In this document: positions 35,430 through 44,326 of the stretch, in pieces
Numbering within the stretch: the first letter of the stretch is position 1
How the letters are laid out: each line of letters opens with the position of its first letter
Assembly: GCA_036504735.1 (NCBI GenBank)
Contig: DASXUQ010000017.1
Coordinates: 221,349-285,348 of the forward strand
Direction of reading: 5' to 3'
Length of the DNA stretch: 64,000 nt
Origin: a bacterium
GTDB taxonomy: Bacteria; Electryoneota; RPQS01
The notes under the pieces: generated by a model
Database searches by the model: none
Told to the model about the DNA's origin: nothing
Seen by the model: only the letters and a program-made list of their open reading frames with translations
Translations under genes and position numbers: made by a program

Positions 35430-35454
35430 CTGCTCTATGGGTCTGCTGCGGGTG

Positions 35455-35529
35455 GACGGGCACGACATGTCCGGCGAAGCCGAGATCTCGCTCTGCGGAT
35501 CGTGCCCCTACGGCCGATTCCATGCCCAC
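35455..35529 (+). repeat. GGGCACGACATG palindromic repeat, copy a
   Basis: The element starts GACGGGCACGACATGT and ends ATCGTGCCCCTACGGC. It matches 63024-63104, but here 30-odd bases separate the palindrome halves. No gene is seen in the 35430-35670 interval. Confidence 0.65.
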
Positions 35530-35670
35530 TTCAGGGACCGCGCGGTATTCCCGCGCTGTCCCTCCGCCGCAGGCGGCTTTGTGATCCAACGCACAGCGTT
35601 GGGGGTTTGGAGATGGTCTGTCAAATTGCTAAATTCAGGCAGTCTCCATACCTTCCTACAGGATTTTTGA

Positions 35671-36768
35671 ATGATGATGACCGTAGTAACTCGCCGGGCT
35701 TTAGGGCAATTTGGCGAACCGGTGAGCCGTTTGATGGGTGCTCGCTGTTTGATTTTCGTATTCCTGCTGGCGTTGCTGCTGCCGTTGCTGGCGGTGGCCA
35801 AGCCGTGTGATTCCTGCAAAGTGGCTCCGGATTCGGTTCGCCGCGCGGCTATGATGGTCTACCATGTCAAGCCGGGTGTCGATTTTCTGTATGAGCAGCC
35901 TCCCAAGTCCCGCTACTATACCTTTCCGGTGAAGGATTTCGGCGGTTATTTCAAGACCACGTTCACCAAGCAGAATATTCCGTACATCGGCGCGATGGTC
36001 ATCGCCACGGCGTTTTTGGTGGACCGTGACCAGCAGATTACCGATTATGCCAAGCATCTCGGTGACATGTGGGGCCTTAAGCACACCAACAAGCAGAAGC
36101 CGGTAATCAAGTGGAGTCTGAAGCTCGGCGGCAGGCCGGTGGATACTCCGCTGAACTTCCCGCAGGATCTTGAATCCGGGATGTATTTTTTGGGTGACGG
36201 CATCGTGCACAGCGGCATTGCCGTCGGCCTGTGGGGTTATGGCAAGATTGCCAAAGATGACCGCGCCCTTCAAACCGGAACCCAGTGCATCGAAGCGATT
36301 CTCTGCACGGGCGCGGCGATCCAGATTCTCAAGCACAGTTTTGGCCGGGAGAGCGCGCAGGTGGCGACGGCTCCCGGCGGCAAGTGGCGGCTGTTTCCCA
36401 GTCCCGCCAAGTATCAACGGCACGTTCCCAATTATGACGCCATGCCCAGCGGCCACATTGCCACGGCCATGGCCACGGTGACGGTGCTTGCCGACAACTA
36501 TCCCGAAAAAAAATGGATTCGCCCCGTCGGCTACACCCTGATGAGCGCGCTGATGTACGCCATGCTGAATAATGGTGTGCACTGGGCCAGTGATTATCCG
36601 CTGGGAATTTCCGTCGGCTACACTCTGGCCAAGGTGATTGATGCCCGCTCCCGCACCGTGTTGGTTGACCCCAACGGCCAGCACCACGCCGCCTTTATCA
36701 AGTCCACCGATCTTGCCCCCTACACCGCCGAAAACGGCGCGGGGCTGAGTATGAATTTCCATTTCTGA
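35671..36768 (+). CDS. PAP2-family phosphatase with signal peptide
   Basis: A 365-residue protein, probably periplasmic or membrane-associated, with the type 2 phosphatidic acid phosphatase core: KHSFGRES (motif 1), MPSGHIATA (motif 2) and GVHWASDYPLG (motif 3, His and Asp present). PAP2 enzymes remove phosphate from lipid phosphates, including undecaprenyl pyrophosphate. The long N-terminal region before the core (residues about 45-190) has no recognised domain. AGGA precedes the ATG triplet run at 35671; an ATG at 35734 would give a cleaner signal peptide (LIFVFLLALLLPLLAVA). Confidence 0.85.
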   Translation: MMMTVVTRRALGQFGEPVSRLMGARCLIFVFLLALLLPLLAVAKPCDSCKVAPDSVRRAAMMVYHVKPGVDFLYEQPPKSRYYTFPVKDFGGYFKTTFTKQNIPYIGAMVIATAFLVDRDQQITDYAKHLGDMWGLKHTNKQKPVIKWSLKLGGRPVDTPLNFPQDLESGMYFLGDGIVHSGIAVGLWGYGKIAKDDRALQTGTQCIEAILCTGAAIQILKHSFGRESAQVATAPGGKWRLFPSPAKYQRHVPNYDAMPSGHIATAMATVTVLADNYPEKKWIRPVGYTLMSALMYAMLNNGVHWASDYPLGISVGYTLAKVIDARSRTVLVDPNGQHHAAFIKSTDLAPYTAENGAGLSMNFHF

Positions 36769-36773
36769 TTTCT

Positions 36774-36830
36774 CTGCCCCCCTTTCTCCATTCTATGGGG
36801 AAAGGGGCCGGGGATAGAGGTCTGCCCCTC
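36774..36830 (+). repeat. CCCCTTTCTCC...GGGGAAAGGGGCCGGGG repeat, copy a
   Basis: An imperfect palindrome: CCCCCCTTTCTCC pairs with GGGGAAAGGGGC, followed by CCGGGGATAGAGGTCTGCC. Related copies lie at 51231-51279, 53303-53381 and, inverted, 63124-63199. The remaining 36831-37008 holds only further small hairpins. Confidence 0.75.
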
Positions 36831-37008
36831 AACAAATACCTGCCGGCACGCTTCGCGTGCTGAACACCCGGTGTCTTCTGCCCTCCGGGCTGACGGCCAG
36901 AGGCCGCCGCTAGGGATCAGAGTCCGGTCGTCGCAGCCCTTTCCTTTGCTATTTCAAAATTTCCAATTCTCACTTCCGCATTTTCAACCCCCTCAGGAGT
37001 CCCTTTCC

Positions 37009-37263
37009 ATGGATGAAGTCAAGAAGATGATCCGCGAATACGTCACCCGTGAATACCTCGAAGATGGTGATGACCGGGTGATCACCGATACCACTCCGTT
37101 GATTACCGGCGGCATCGTGGATTCGTTCTCGATGGTCTCCCTCAAGCGCTTTCTCGAAAAGAAGTACAGCATTCAGATTCCCGACACCGATGCCAGCCCC
37201 GAAGCTTTCGACAGTGTGAACAGCATTGCCGTCGTCGTCGCCAAATTCCGCAAACCCGCCTAA
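37009..37263 (+). CDS. Acyl carrier protein-like protein
   Basis: An 84-residue carrier protein. The start at 37009 lies downstream of CAGGAG; a longer frame to 36871 crosses a repeat region and is not used. GGIVDSFSMVSLKRFLEKKY contains the Asp-Ser-Phe phosphopantetheine site, so the protein should hold an acyl group on a Ser-linked phosphopantetheine arm. Its size and helical pattern are normal for the family. It stands apart from any fatty acid synthesis cluster; its neighbours are a nitroreductase-like gene and kbl. Confidence 0.88.
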   Translation: MDEVKKMIREYVTREYLEDGDDRVITDTTPLITGGIVDSFSMVSLKRFLEKKYSIQIPDTDASPEAFDSVNSIAVVVAKFRKPA

Positions 37264-37268
37264 GCCCC

Positions 37269-37913
37269 ATGCGTAAGCACATTCTGATAGCCGCTGCGGC
37301 AACCCTGTCGCTTGCGGCTGCACTTCTGGCGGCGGATCCGGCCACCGTCACGCTGCCTAAACCCGTCACCGACGGCGGCAAGCCGCTCATGCAGGTGCTG
37401 AAAGAACGGCACACGGCGCGCGAATTCAAAAGTGATGCGCTGCCGCAGGCCGCCCTCTCCAATTTGCTCTGGGCCGCATGGGGTATTAGCCGTGCGGACA
37501 ACGATCACCGCACCGCGCCCTCCGCGATGAACCAGCAGGAAATCGACATCTATGTGTTCACCGCCGAAGGCGTCTTTCTCTACGATGCCAAACCCCACGC
37601 GCTGAAACCGGTGCTGTCCGGTGATCATCGTGCTGCCGCCGGAAAACAGGACTTCGTGGCCACCGCGCCGCTAAGTCTTGTCTATGTGGCCGATCAATCC
37701 AAAATGGGCAAAACATCCTCCGACGCCGACAAGGCCTTCTACGCCGCGGCAGACTGCGGGTTTATTGCCGAAAATGTCTACCTGTTTTGCGCGTCCGAAG
37801 GTTTGAACTGCGTGGTTCGCGGTTATGTGGACCGCGATGCCATTGCCAAGACGCTGAATCTGCACCCGGAGCAGAAAGTGCTGCTCGGGCAAACTGTAGG
37901 TTATCCCAAGTAG
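37269..37913 (+). CDS. Exported nitroreductase-like protein
   Basis: A 214-residue protein of the nitroreductase/SagB-type FMN fold with a signal peptide (LIAAAATLSLAAALLAA). Residues about 40-80 include LMQVLKERHTAREF and ALSNLLWAAWGI, and PSAMNQQEIDIYVF follows. The C-terminal stretch AAADCGFIAENVYLFCASEG matches the flavin-binding helix. Family members reduce nitro compounds, quinones or thiazolines; export to the periplasm is unusual but recurrent in this subgroup. It starts six bases after the ACP gene, so the two are likely coupled. Substrate unknown. Confidence 0.8.
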   Translation: MRKHILIAAAATLSLAAALLAADPATVTLPKPVTDGGKPLMQVLKERHTAREFKSDALPQAALSNLLWAAWGISRADNDHRTAPSAMNQQEIDIYVFTAEGVFLYDAKPHALKPVLSGDHRAAAGKQDFVATAPLSLVYVADQSKMGKTSSDADKAFYAAADCGFIAENVYLFCASEGLNCVVRGYVDRDAIAKTLNLHPEQKVLLGQTVGYPK

Positions 37914-37960
37914 GAGACTCCTCGCGGTCTCCAAGGTCATTGCAACAAGGAATTCTTCCT

Positions 37961-39208
37961 ATGGCATACGCTGGTAACGTTCGCGAAACCTATCAAAAAG
38001 AACTGGCCGGGATGAAAGACGCCGGTCTGTTCAAAGAAGAACGCTTCATCCACGCGCCGCAGGGCGCCGAGATCGAAGTGGAATTCCCGTCCGGCGCGTC
38101 TCCCAAGCACGTCATCAATCTCTGCGCCAATAACTACCTCGGCCTGTCCAGTCATCCCGAGGTCATCAAGGCCGCCCACGCGGGCCTCGATTATCGCGGC
38201 TACGGCATGTCGTCCGTGCGCTTTATCTGCGGCACGCAGGACATTCACCGTCAGCTCGAAAACAAGATCACCGAATTTCTCGGCACCGAAGACACCATTC
38301 TGTTCCCGTCCTGCATGGATGCCAACGCCGGCGTGTTCGAAGCCGTGCTTACCGATCAGGACGTGATGATCTCCGACCGCCTTGTCCATGCGTCCATCGT
38401 CGACGGCATGCGTCTCTGCAAGGCCATGCAGGATACCTACAAGCATTCCGACATGGGCCACCTCGAAGAGAAGCTGCAGGAGCATCAGGACAAGCGCAAT
38501 CGCCTGATCATCACCGACGGCGTGTTCTCCATGGACGGCGACCTTGCCAAGATGGATAAGATCGTCGAACTGGGTGAAAAGTACAATGCCATGGTGTTCA
38601 CCGACGAATCGCATTCCTCGGGCTTCATCGGCAAGACCGGACGCGGCGTGCATGAGCACTGCGGTGTGTTCGGCAAAATCGACATCATCACCACCACCTT
38701 CGGCAAGGCGCTGGGCGGCGCATCCGGCGGCTGCGTTTCCGGCCGTAAAGAGATCGTGGCCATGTGCCGTCAGAAGGCGCGTCCCTATCTGTTCTCCAAC
38801 ACCGTCGCGCCGGTCATCGTCTCCGGCACGCTCAAGGTAATGGATCTGATCTTCACCGATACCGCCCGCCGCGACAAGCTGGAGTGGAACACCAACTACT
38901 GGCGCAAACTGCTCACCGATGCCGGTTTCGACATCAAGCAGGGTGAAAGCCCCATTGTCCCTGTGATGCTCTACAATGCCAAGCTGGCGCAGGATGTGGC
39001 CCGCGATCTGTTCGCCGAAGGCATCTACGTCGTCGGTTTCTTCTTCCCCGTGGTGGCCAAGGGCCAGGCGCGCATTCGCACTCAGCTCTCCGCCGCCCAT
39101 GACAAGGCTCATCTGGACAAAGCCATCGCCGCCTTCACCAAGATCGGCGCCAAGTACGACATCCTCGGCAAAAACAAAAACCAGATCATCGAAAAGTACG
39201 GCCTGTAG
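37961..39208 (+). CDS. kbl: Glycine C-acetyltransferase (2-amino-3-ketobutyrate CoA ligase)
   Basis: A 415-residue PLP enzyme of the alpha-oxoamine synthase family that converts 2-amino-3-ketobutyrate and CoA to glycine and acetyl-CoA in threonine breakdown. It matches E. coli Kbl closely: INLCANNYLGLSSHPEV, SVRFICGTQDIH, DGVFSMDGDLAKMD, and FGKALGGASGG carrying the PLP-binding Lys; the C-terminal GFFFPVVAKGQARIRTQ is also typical. The start at 37961 follows AAGGA; upstream in-frame codons overlap the previous gene. A Tdh partner is not seen within the window. Confidence 0.95.
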   Translation: MAYAGNVRETYQKELAGMKDAGLFKEERFIHAPQGAEIEVEFPSGASPKHVINLCANNYLGLSSHPEVIKAAHAGLDYRGYGMSSVRFICGTQDIHRQLENKITEFLGTEDTILFPSCMDANAGVFEAVLTDQDVMISDRLVHASIVDGMRLCKAMQDTYKHSDMGHLEEKLQEHQDKRNRLIITDGVFSMDGDLAKMDKIVELGEKYNAMVFTDESHSSGFIGKTGRGVHEHCGVFGKIDIITTTFGKALGGASGGCVSGRKEIVAMCRQKARPYLFSNTVAPVIVSGTLKVMDLIFTDTARRDKLEWNTNYWRKLLTDAGFDIKQGESPIVPVMLYNAKLAQDVARDLFAEGIYVVGFFFPVVAKGQARIRTQLSAAHDKAHLDKAIAAFTKIGAKYDILGKNKNQIIEKYGL

Positions 39209-39299
39209 CGAGCGCCTCGCCGCGCGGGGTGTCCTTACCCCGCGCGCTGCCTGCGGATGATGTTGTCGCTATCTCACTTCATGTGAAAGGTTTCCCATC

Positions 39300-39605
39300 A
39301 TGGCCACCGCAAACACTATCGAAATCCCCTTGCCCGACGGGATGATGCCGACGGGCCTCGACCTCGAACTGATCAAGGCTACCTTTCAAGCCATCGCTTC
39401 GCTGCGCTGTGAGTGTGGCCGCGAATGGGAGAATATCGTTCACGATCTGGAGAGCAAAGGCTGGGATGTGAAGTGGAAACTGACATGGATCGCCGAAGCC
39501 AAACGCGGCGAACATTTCGAATGTGTCAGCGGTGCCACCCTCGATGAAGCCTTCGCCGAACTCCACGAGCACACCCACATGGCCACTATCCCTGTGTGCC
39601 CGTAG
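39300..39605 (+). CDS. Hypothetical small protein
   Basis: A 101-residue acidic cytosolic protein with no recognised domain. Cys-x-Cys in SLRCECGREW and a His pair near the end (LHEHTHMATIPVC) could bind a metal. It ends 26 bases before a strong terminator, which supports it being a real gene. The start has no clear binding site. Confidence 0.55.
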   Translation: MATANTIEIPLPDGMMPTGLDLELIKATFQAIASLRCECGREWENIVHDLESKGWDVKWKLTWIAEAKRGEHFECVSGATLDEAFAELHEHTHMATIPVCP

Positions 39606-39631
39606 GTTACCCGCTCGAAAATCAACGACAA

Positions 39632-39670
39632 GAAAAGGGTCAGACATCCGTCCGACCCTTTTCGCTTTTT
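39632..39670. terminator. Terminator between the 101-residue gene and hemL
   Basis: GAAAAGGGTC (39632-39641) pairs perfectly with GACCCTTTTC (39654-39663), followed by GCTTTTT. It lies between convergent genes and can serve both. It is followed by T-rich simple repeats to about 39697, which overlap the hemL 3' end. Confidence 0.85.
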
Positions 39671-39691
39671 GGATTTTTGAGATTTTGGCTT

Positions 39692-40960
39692 TTAGACGAG
39701 CGCTTTCCTTGCCGCATCCACCGTCTTCTGCACCGCATGCTCATCGTGTGCCAGTGACACAAACCATGCTTCATAGCCGCTGGGCGGCAGGTGTACGCCG
39801 CTCTTCAGCATCCGCGTGAAGAACTGGGCGAACCGCGCGTGATCCGCGTCTGAAGCATCATCCGCATTCACCACCGGTTGTGGCGAGAAGAACAGCGTCA
39901 GCATCGAGCCGACTCGCTGAATCGCGGCGGGAATACCCGCCTCGCGGCAAACCCGGCGCAGTCCATCTTCGAGCAGGGCGGAGGTGCGCTCCAGCCGGAC
40001 ATAGGCGTCATCATCCAGCAGTTCCAGCGTTGCCAGTCCCGCCGCCATCGCCAGCGGATTTCCCGACAGTGTGCCCGCCTGATAGACGGGACCTTCCGGC
40101 GCAATCATGCTCATCAGGTCCGCGCGACCGCCGTACGCTCCCACCGGAAGCCCGCCTCCAATCACCTTGCCGAAGGTCGAGAGGTCGGGCCGAATGCCGT
40201 ACAGCCCCTGTGCTCCCGCCTTGTGCACCCGAAATCCCGTCATCACCTCGTCGAACACCAGCAGCGCGCCGTGCGCATCGCACAGCGTGCGCAAGCCCTC
40301 AAGAAATCCTTTCGCCGGCGGCACGACGCCCATGTTTCCCGCCACCGGTTCCACAATCACCGCGGCTATCTTGCCCGGTTCAGCCTTGAAGATGGCTTCC
40401 ACCGACGCCAGGTCATTGTAGCGCGCATTGCGCGTGTCCGCTGCCGCGCCCCTGGTCACGCCGGGACTGTTGGGCAAACCCAGCGTTGCCACGCCGCTTC
40501 CGGCCTTGATCAAAAAATAGTCCGCATGCCCGTGATAATCTCCGGCGAACTTGATAATCACATCCCGCTTCGTCGCCGCGCGCGCCAGCCGGATCGCACT
40601 CATCGTGGCCTCGGTGCCCGAGTTCACCATCCGCACCTTCTCCACGGACGGCACGCGGCGAATGATCTCTTCGGCCAGTTCCACTTCCGCCGGTGACGGA
40701 GTTCCGAAACTCGTTCCGCGCCGTGCGGCGCGCTCGATGGCTTTTGTCACGTGCGGATGCGCGTGACCGGCAATCATCGGTCCCCACGATCCGATGTAGT
40801 CGATATAATGCTCGCCGTCCGCGCCGGTCAGCGTACAGCCTTCGGCGGAGGTGATGAAGACCGGCGTGCCACCCACGCCCTTAAAGGCGCGTACCGGGGA
40901 ATTGACACCGCCGGGAAGAACGCGCTTGGCGCGTTCGAAGAGGGATTCGGATTGGTTCAT
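39692..40960 (-). CDS. hemL: Glutamate-1-semialdehyde 2,1-aminomutase
   Basis: A 422-residue PLP enzyme that makes 5-aminolevulinate from glutamate-1-semialdehyde. Motifs: ERAKRVLPGGVNSPVRAF at the N-terminus, SFGTPSPAEVELAE, NSGTEATMSAIRLARA, LLVFDEVMTGFRV and STFGKVIGGGLPVG with the PLP Lys. Length is normal. It is the last gene of the minus-strand heme operon, 30 bases downstream of a small membrane-protein gene. With HemA it forms the C5 route to aminolevulinate. Confidence 0.97.
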   Translation of the reverse strand: MNQSESLFERAKRVLPGGVNSPVRAFKGVGGTPVFITSAEGCTLTGADGEHYIDYIGSWGPMIAGHAHPHVTKAIERAARRGTSFGTPSPAEVELAEEIIRRVPSVEKVRMVNSGTEATMSAIRLARAATKRDVIIKFAGDYHGHADYFLIKAGSGVATLGLPNSPGVTRGAAADTRNARYNDLASVEAIFKAEPGKIAAVIVEPVAGNMGVVPPAKGFLEGLRTLCDAHGALLVFDEVMTGFRVHKAGAQGLYGIRPDLSTFGKVIGGGLPVGAYGGRADLMSMIAPEGPVYQAGTLSGNPLAMAAGLATLELLDDDAYVRLERTSALLEDGLRRVCREAGIPAAIQRVGSMLTLFFSPQPVVNADDASDADHARFAQFFTRMLKSGVHLPPSGYEAWFVSLAHDEHAVQKTVDAARKALV

Positions 40961-40990
40961 AGGAGAAAAAGTCTGTTGCGTGAGGGCAAG

Positions 40991-41248
40991 TTACGGATGA
41001 GTGCGCTGGCTGAGCAAAATGCTCGACCTGCTGCCGGCGAATTGGCCGAAAAAAAACGCGCCGATCATGATCGGAAAGGTGTACAACTGAAATCCCAGCC
41101 CGCTGTACATCCGCAGGGCAATGATCATCGGCACCGGCAGATGAATCGCCAGAATCCATTGCAGAGAGAACTTGCGGACCTTGGACCGCCACACGCCGAA
41201 TGGAATATTCAGAAAGAAAACGATGGTTGCGACCAGCCAGAGCGGCAT
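40991..41248 (-). CDS. Small membrane protein inside the heme operon
   Basis: An 85-residue protein with two or three hydrophobic segments (LWLVATIVFFLNIPFGVW, ILAIHLPVPMIIALRMY, TFPIMIGAFFFGQFAG) and a short C-terminal tail. It starts three bases after the hemB stop and ends 30 bases before hemL, so it is translated within the operon. I recognise no family. A role in transporting or sensing a heme precursor is only a guess from position. Confidence 0.7.
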   Translation of the reverse strand: MPLWLVATIVFFLNIPFGVWRSKVRKFSLQWILAIHLPVPMIIALRMYSGLGFQLYTFPIMIGAFFFGQFAGSRSSILLSQRTHP

Positions 41249-41251
41249 AAG

Positions 41252-42226
41252 TTATCCCTTAAGCCACGTCGCCACTTCGGACGCGTGATACGTCAATATG
41301 AAATCCGCGCCCGCGCGCTTGAATGACAAGAGTGTTTCCAGAATAATCCGCTGGCGGTCGATCCAACCCCGCTGCGCCGCGGCCTCGATCATCGCATATT
41401 CGCCCGATACCTGGTATGCCGCCGTCACACGGTTGAAGGTCTTCTTCACCAGCGACAGCACGTCGAGGTAGGCAATACCCGGCTTGACCATGATCATGTC
41501 CGCGCCCTCGGCCAGGTCCAGTTCCGCCTCGCGCAACGCTTCCAGCACATTGGCCGGATCCATCTGGTAGCCGCGCCGGTCGCCGAACTGCGGCGCGCTG
41601 TCCGCCGCCGCGCGGAACGGCCCGTAATACGCCGATGCATACTTTACGGCATATGAAAGAATCGCAATCTCGTCAAAGCCTTCCGAGTCCAGTGCCTCTC
41701 GAATGGCGCGCACCCGTCCATCCATCATGTCCGATGGAGCCACGATATCCGCGCCCGCGCGCGCATGACTGAGCGCCGTTTTGCCCAGCAAATCCAGTGT
41801 CGGGTCATTGGCTACGGTCTGGTGCGAAATCACTCCGCAGTGTCCGTGGCTCGTATATTCGCACAGGCAGACGTCCGTCATCACCAGCAAATCCGGCGCG
41901 GCGTGCTTGATGGCGCGCACGGCCCGCTGCACTTCGCCGTTGTCGTCGTAGGCCGTGCTGCCGATCTCATCCTTGTACTGCGGCAGACCGAACAGAATAA
42001 TCCCCGGCACTCCGGCATCGCGAATCCGCAGCGCCTCTTCCGCGGCCTGATCCACCGACAGATGGTACTGCCCCGGCATGCTGCTGATTTCGGTCTTGAC
42101 TTTCTCGCCGGGAACAACAAACAACGGCTGCACCAGGTCGTCCGCATGTAAATGCGTCTCCTGCACAAGCCGCCTCAGGGTTTCGGTGCGCCGCAATCTG
42201 CGTGGGCGGTCAGTGGGAAAGCTCAT
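41252..42226 (-). CDS. hemB: Delta-aminolevulinic acid dehydratase (porphobilinogen synthase)
   Basis: A 324-residue enzyme that joins two aminolevulinates to porphobilinogen. [14 protein letters not shown] is the three-Cys zinc-site signature, so this is a zinc-dependent form. [27 protein letters not shown] (first Schiff-base Lys) and [12 protein letters not shown] (second active-site Lys) are present. The first 17 bases overlap the end of hemA, which couples their translation. Confidence 0.97.
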   Translation of the reverse strand: MSFPTDRPRRLRRTETLRRLVQETHLHADDLVQPLFVVPGEKVKTEISSMPGQYHLSVDQAAEEALRIRDAGVPGIILFGLPQYKDEIGSTAYDDNGEVQRAVRAIKHAAPDLLVMTDVCLCEYTSHGHCGVISHQTVANDPTLDLLGKTALSHARAGADIVAPSDMMDGRVRAIREALDSEGFDEIAILSYAVKYASAYYGPFRAAADSAPQFGDRRGYQMDPANVLEALREAELDLAEGADMIMVKPGIAYLDVLSLVKKTFNRVTAAYQVSGEYAMIEAAAQRGWIDRQRIILETLLSFKRAGADFILTYHASEVATWLKG

Positions 42227-43505
42227 GGTCCAGTTTCTCTAAAACGTCGTTCACATCACTCTTCGGCGAGGCAAAGGCCTGCGCCACGGCCCGGGCCAGG
42301 CTCAAATCATTCTTGTCCATGCTGGCCCGTTTCATATTCGCGATAATCAGGCTCGTTACCTTGCGCATCAGGCTCTTGGAAAACTCGTCTACCTGCGCGT
42401 GATTCTCCGGCGTGAAGCGCTTCACACTGTTCTGCACTTCGCTGCTGCGGATGCTCTCCAGCACCTCCTGAAGCTGCTGAATCGTCGGCGCCACGCGGTT
42501 CTCGCGGTACCATTCGACGAAGCGCTCCACTTCTTTCTCCACCAGCTTCTCCGCCCGCTGCGCTTCCTTTTCACGCGCCTTCAGGTTCGCCGCTACGATT
42601 TCTTTGAAATCGTCTACCGTATACAGGTAAACGTTGTCAAGATTCTTCAGGCTCGCCTCGATGTCGCACGGCATGGCCAGATCCAGGAGCAGCGAAGGAT
42701 CACGCCGCTGTTCCAGCGCCTTCTTCGCCGTGGCCGCCGTCACCACCGGTACCGGAGAACTGGTCGCCGAGACCACCACATCCGCCCAGGCAATATCATC
42801 CGCGCTCGGCGGAAAATCCACCACCTGCGCGCCCACTTCATCGGCCAGAACCTTTGCGTTCGCTTTGGTCCGGTTGCTGATCCGCCATTGCACAGCGCCG
42901 CCGTCGGCAAGGTATTTCGACGCCAGCCGGATTGTATCTCCCGCGCCCACCAGCAAAATCTTGTGCTTCGTCAGATTGCCGAACACCCGCTGCGCCACAT
43001 CCACCGCCGCGTACGCCACCGATACCGCGCCCTGCGAAATCGCCGTGCGATGCCGCACCAGTTTACCGCATTCAATCGCGCGCAGAAACAGCGTATTCAG
43101 CACCGAGTTGGTACAGGCCAGTTCCAGCGCGTCGTGATAGGACGTCTTCACCTGCCCCAGAATCTGCACTTCCCCCAGCATCTGCGAATCCAATCCCGAC
43201 GCCACGCGAAACAGATGCATCACCGCCGCATGGTCGCGGTGGTAATAGGTTGCCGCCGCCTCTTCCGCCGTCAGATTGCATATTCGCTGGAAAACATCCC
43301 GCAGTGCCGAGGGCGGAGTGTGCACTTGCGGTGAAAGGTAAAGCTCGACGCGATTGCAGGTGGACACGATCACCACGCCTTCCATGTGGTCCATTGCCAG
43401 CAACTCCTCGGCCACGCGGGCGATCCGCTCCGGACCGATCGCCGCCCGCTGCCGTGTCTCCACCGTCGACGTCTTATGACTGAGGCCGATCATTTCCAGT
43501 TTCAT
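42210..43505 (-). CDS. hemA: Glutamyl-tRNA reductase
   Basis: A 431-residue NADPH enzyme that reduces glutamyl-tRNA to glutamate-1-semialdehyde, the first committed step. Motifs: [17 protein letters not shown], the active-site Cys in [29 protein letters not shown], the Rossmann segment [16 protein letters not shown], and a C-terminal dimerisation helix. The start overlaps the end of the upstream HemX-like gene (ATGA). Normal length. Confidence 0.97.
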   Translation of the reverse strand: MKLEMIGLSHKTSTVETRQRAAIGPERIARVAEELLAMDHMEGVVIVSTCNRVELYLSPQVHTPPSALRDVFQRICNLTAEEAAATYYHRDHAAVMHLFRVASGLDSQMLGEVQILGQVKTSYHDALELACTNSVLNTLFLRAIECGKLVRHRTAISQGAVSVAYAAVDVAQRVFGNLTKHKILLVGAGDTIRLASKYLADGGAVQWRISNRTKANAKVLADEVGAQVVDFPPSADDIAWADVVVSATSSPVPVVTAATAKKALEQRRDPSLLLDLAMPCDIEASLKNLDNVYLYTVDDFKEIVAANLKAREKEAQRAEKLVEKEVERFVEWYRENRVAPTIQQLQEVLESIRSSEVQNSVKRFTPENHAQVDEFSKSLMRKVTSLIIANMKRASMDKNDLSLARAVAQAFASPKSDVNDVLEKLDHELSH

Positions 43506-44326
43506 GACGCGGCCCTCGTATACATGGCAATCATAGTCCAGATAATCAGGATAAACGCCACCGTCGCAAATCCTACGGTCGTCATCGCCAATTTACGTTG
43601 ACTGAGCAGCCGCCGCTTCTCCAGAATTGCCAGCGCCGACACCACCAGCCACAGAAACGTCATTTCCGCGAGGTGCGAGCGGATGATCCCCTGCGGCGTG
43701 CGATTGAGCGCCATCCAGATCGCGGAGGATGCGAGACTCGCCGTAATCAGCATCCATCCCAGGTACACAGCCATCGAGCGCAGCCGGTTGATCTCTTCCA
43801 TCGAAGGCAGCCGCGAGAACACGTGCCCGAACTGCCGCTGCTTCATCTGCTTGTGCAGAATCAAATATCCCGCGCCGTACACTCCGCTTCCCAGCAGCAT
43901 CGCCACTCCGGCCAGCGACAGCGTCACATGAAAGGCCATCCACGGCCCCAGCGCCACCTTCGGCATCACCTGCGGACGCACGCCCGAGACAATCGCCACC
44001 AGAATCAACCCTGCTACCGCGGCAATCGGCAGCAGTGTGAGCATGCGCTGCCGGATGCGAATCTGCACGTAGGTCTGATCCGCCCAAATCAAAAAGCCCA
44101 GAAACGCCGCCATCTGCCCGCCGTTGGCAATCGGAAGCTGCCTCTGGTCAATCGTAATCAGCGCCATCCACGCCGCATACACCGCAAGTGCCGCCATCCC
44201 CGTGTGCGATGCTCCGGTCTCGATCTTGCGGTCGGGCGCGTAGGCCATGTGAATATAGGTGGAGAGCAGCCCGCCGTATACCAGCAGCATCAGCGCCGGA
44301 AGCAGGGCATAGGCCAGCAAGATCAT
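43502..44326 (-). CDS. hemX: HemX/CcsA-like heme-related membrane protein
   Basis: A 274-residue protein with seven to eight membrane segments. FHVTLSLAGVAMLLGSGVYG, RLPSMEEINRLRSMAV and conserved His residues fit the HemX branch of the cytochrome c assembly family (PF01578). It has no WWD heme-handling motif, which distinguishes it from CcsA/CcmC/CcmF. In Bacillus HemX sits next to hemA and lowers HemA levels. Here it overlaps hemA by four bases (ATGA) and hemY by four, so an analogous role is likely; involvement in c-type cytochrome maturation is the alternative. Confidence 0.85.
   Translation of the reverse strand: MILLAYALLPALMLLVYGGLLSTYIHMAYAPDRKIETGASHTGMAALAVYAAWMALITIDQRQLPIANGGQMAAFLGFLIWADQTYVQIRIRQRMLTLLPIAAVAGLILVAIVSGVRPQVMPKVALGPWMAFHVTLSLAGVAMLLGSGVYGAGYLILHKQMKQRQFGHVFSRLPSMEEINRLRSMAVYLGWMLITASLASSAIWMALNRTPQGIIRSHLAEMTFLWLVVSALAILEKRRLLSQRKLAMTTVGFATVAFILIIWTMIAMYTRAAS

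Noticed and set aside
35371-35670. Frame overlapping the lipoprotein end and a repeat
   Set aside because: It is made of the palindromic repeat and the following C/G-rich flank and resembles no protein.
36871-37008. Upstream extension of the ACP gene
   Set aside because: The extra codons cross hairpin-rich intergenic DNA and lack a start context; the ATG at 37009 has CAGGAG upstream.
43502-44326. Assignment of the HemX-like gene as CcsA
   Set aside because: The WWD heme-handling motif is absent and the position next to hemA matches HemX; kept only as an alternative.
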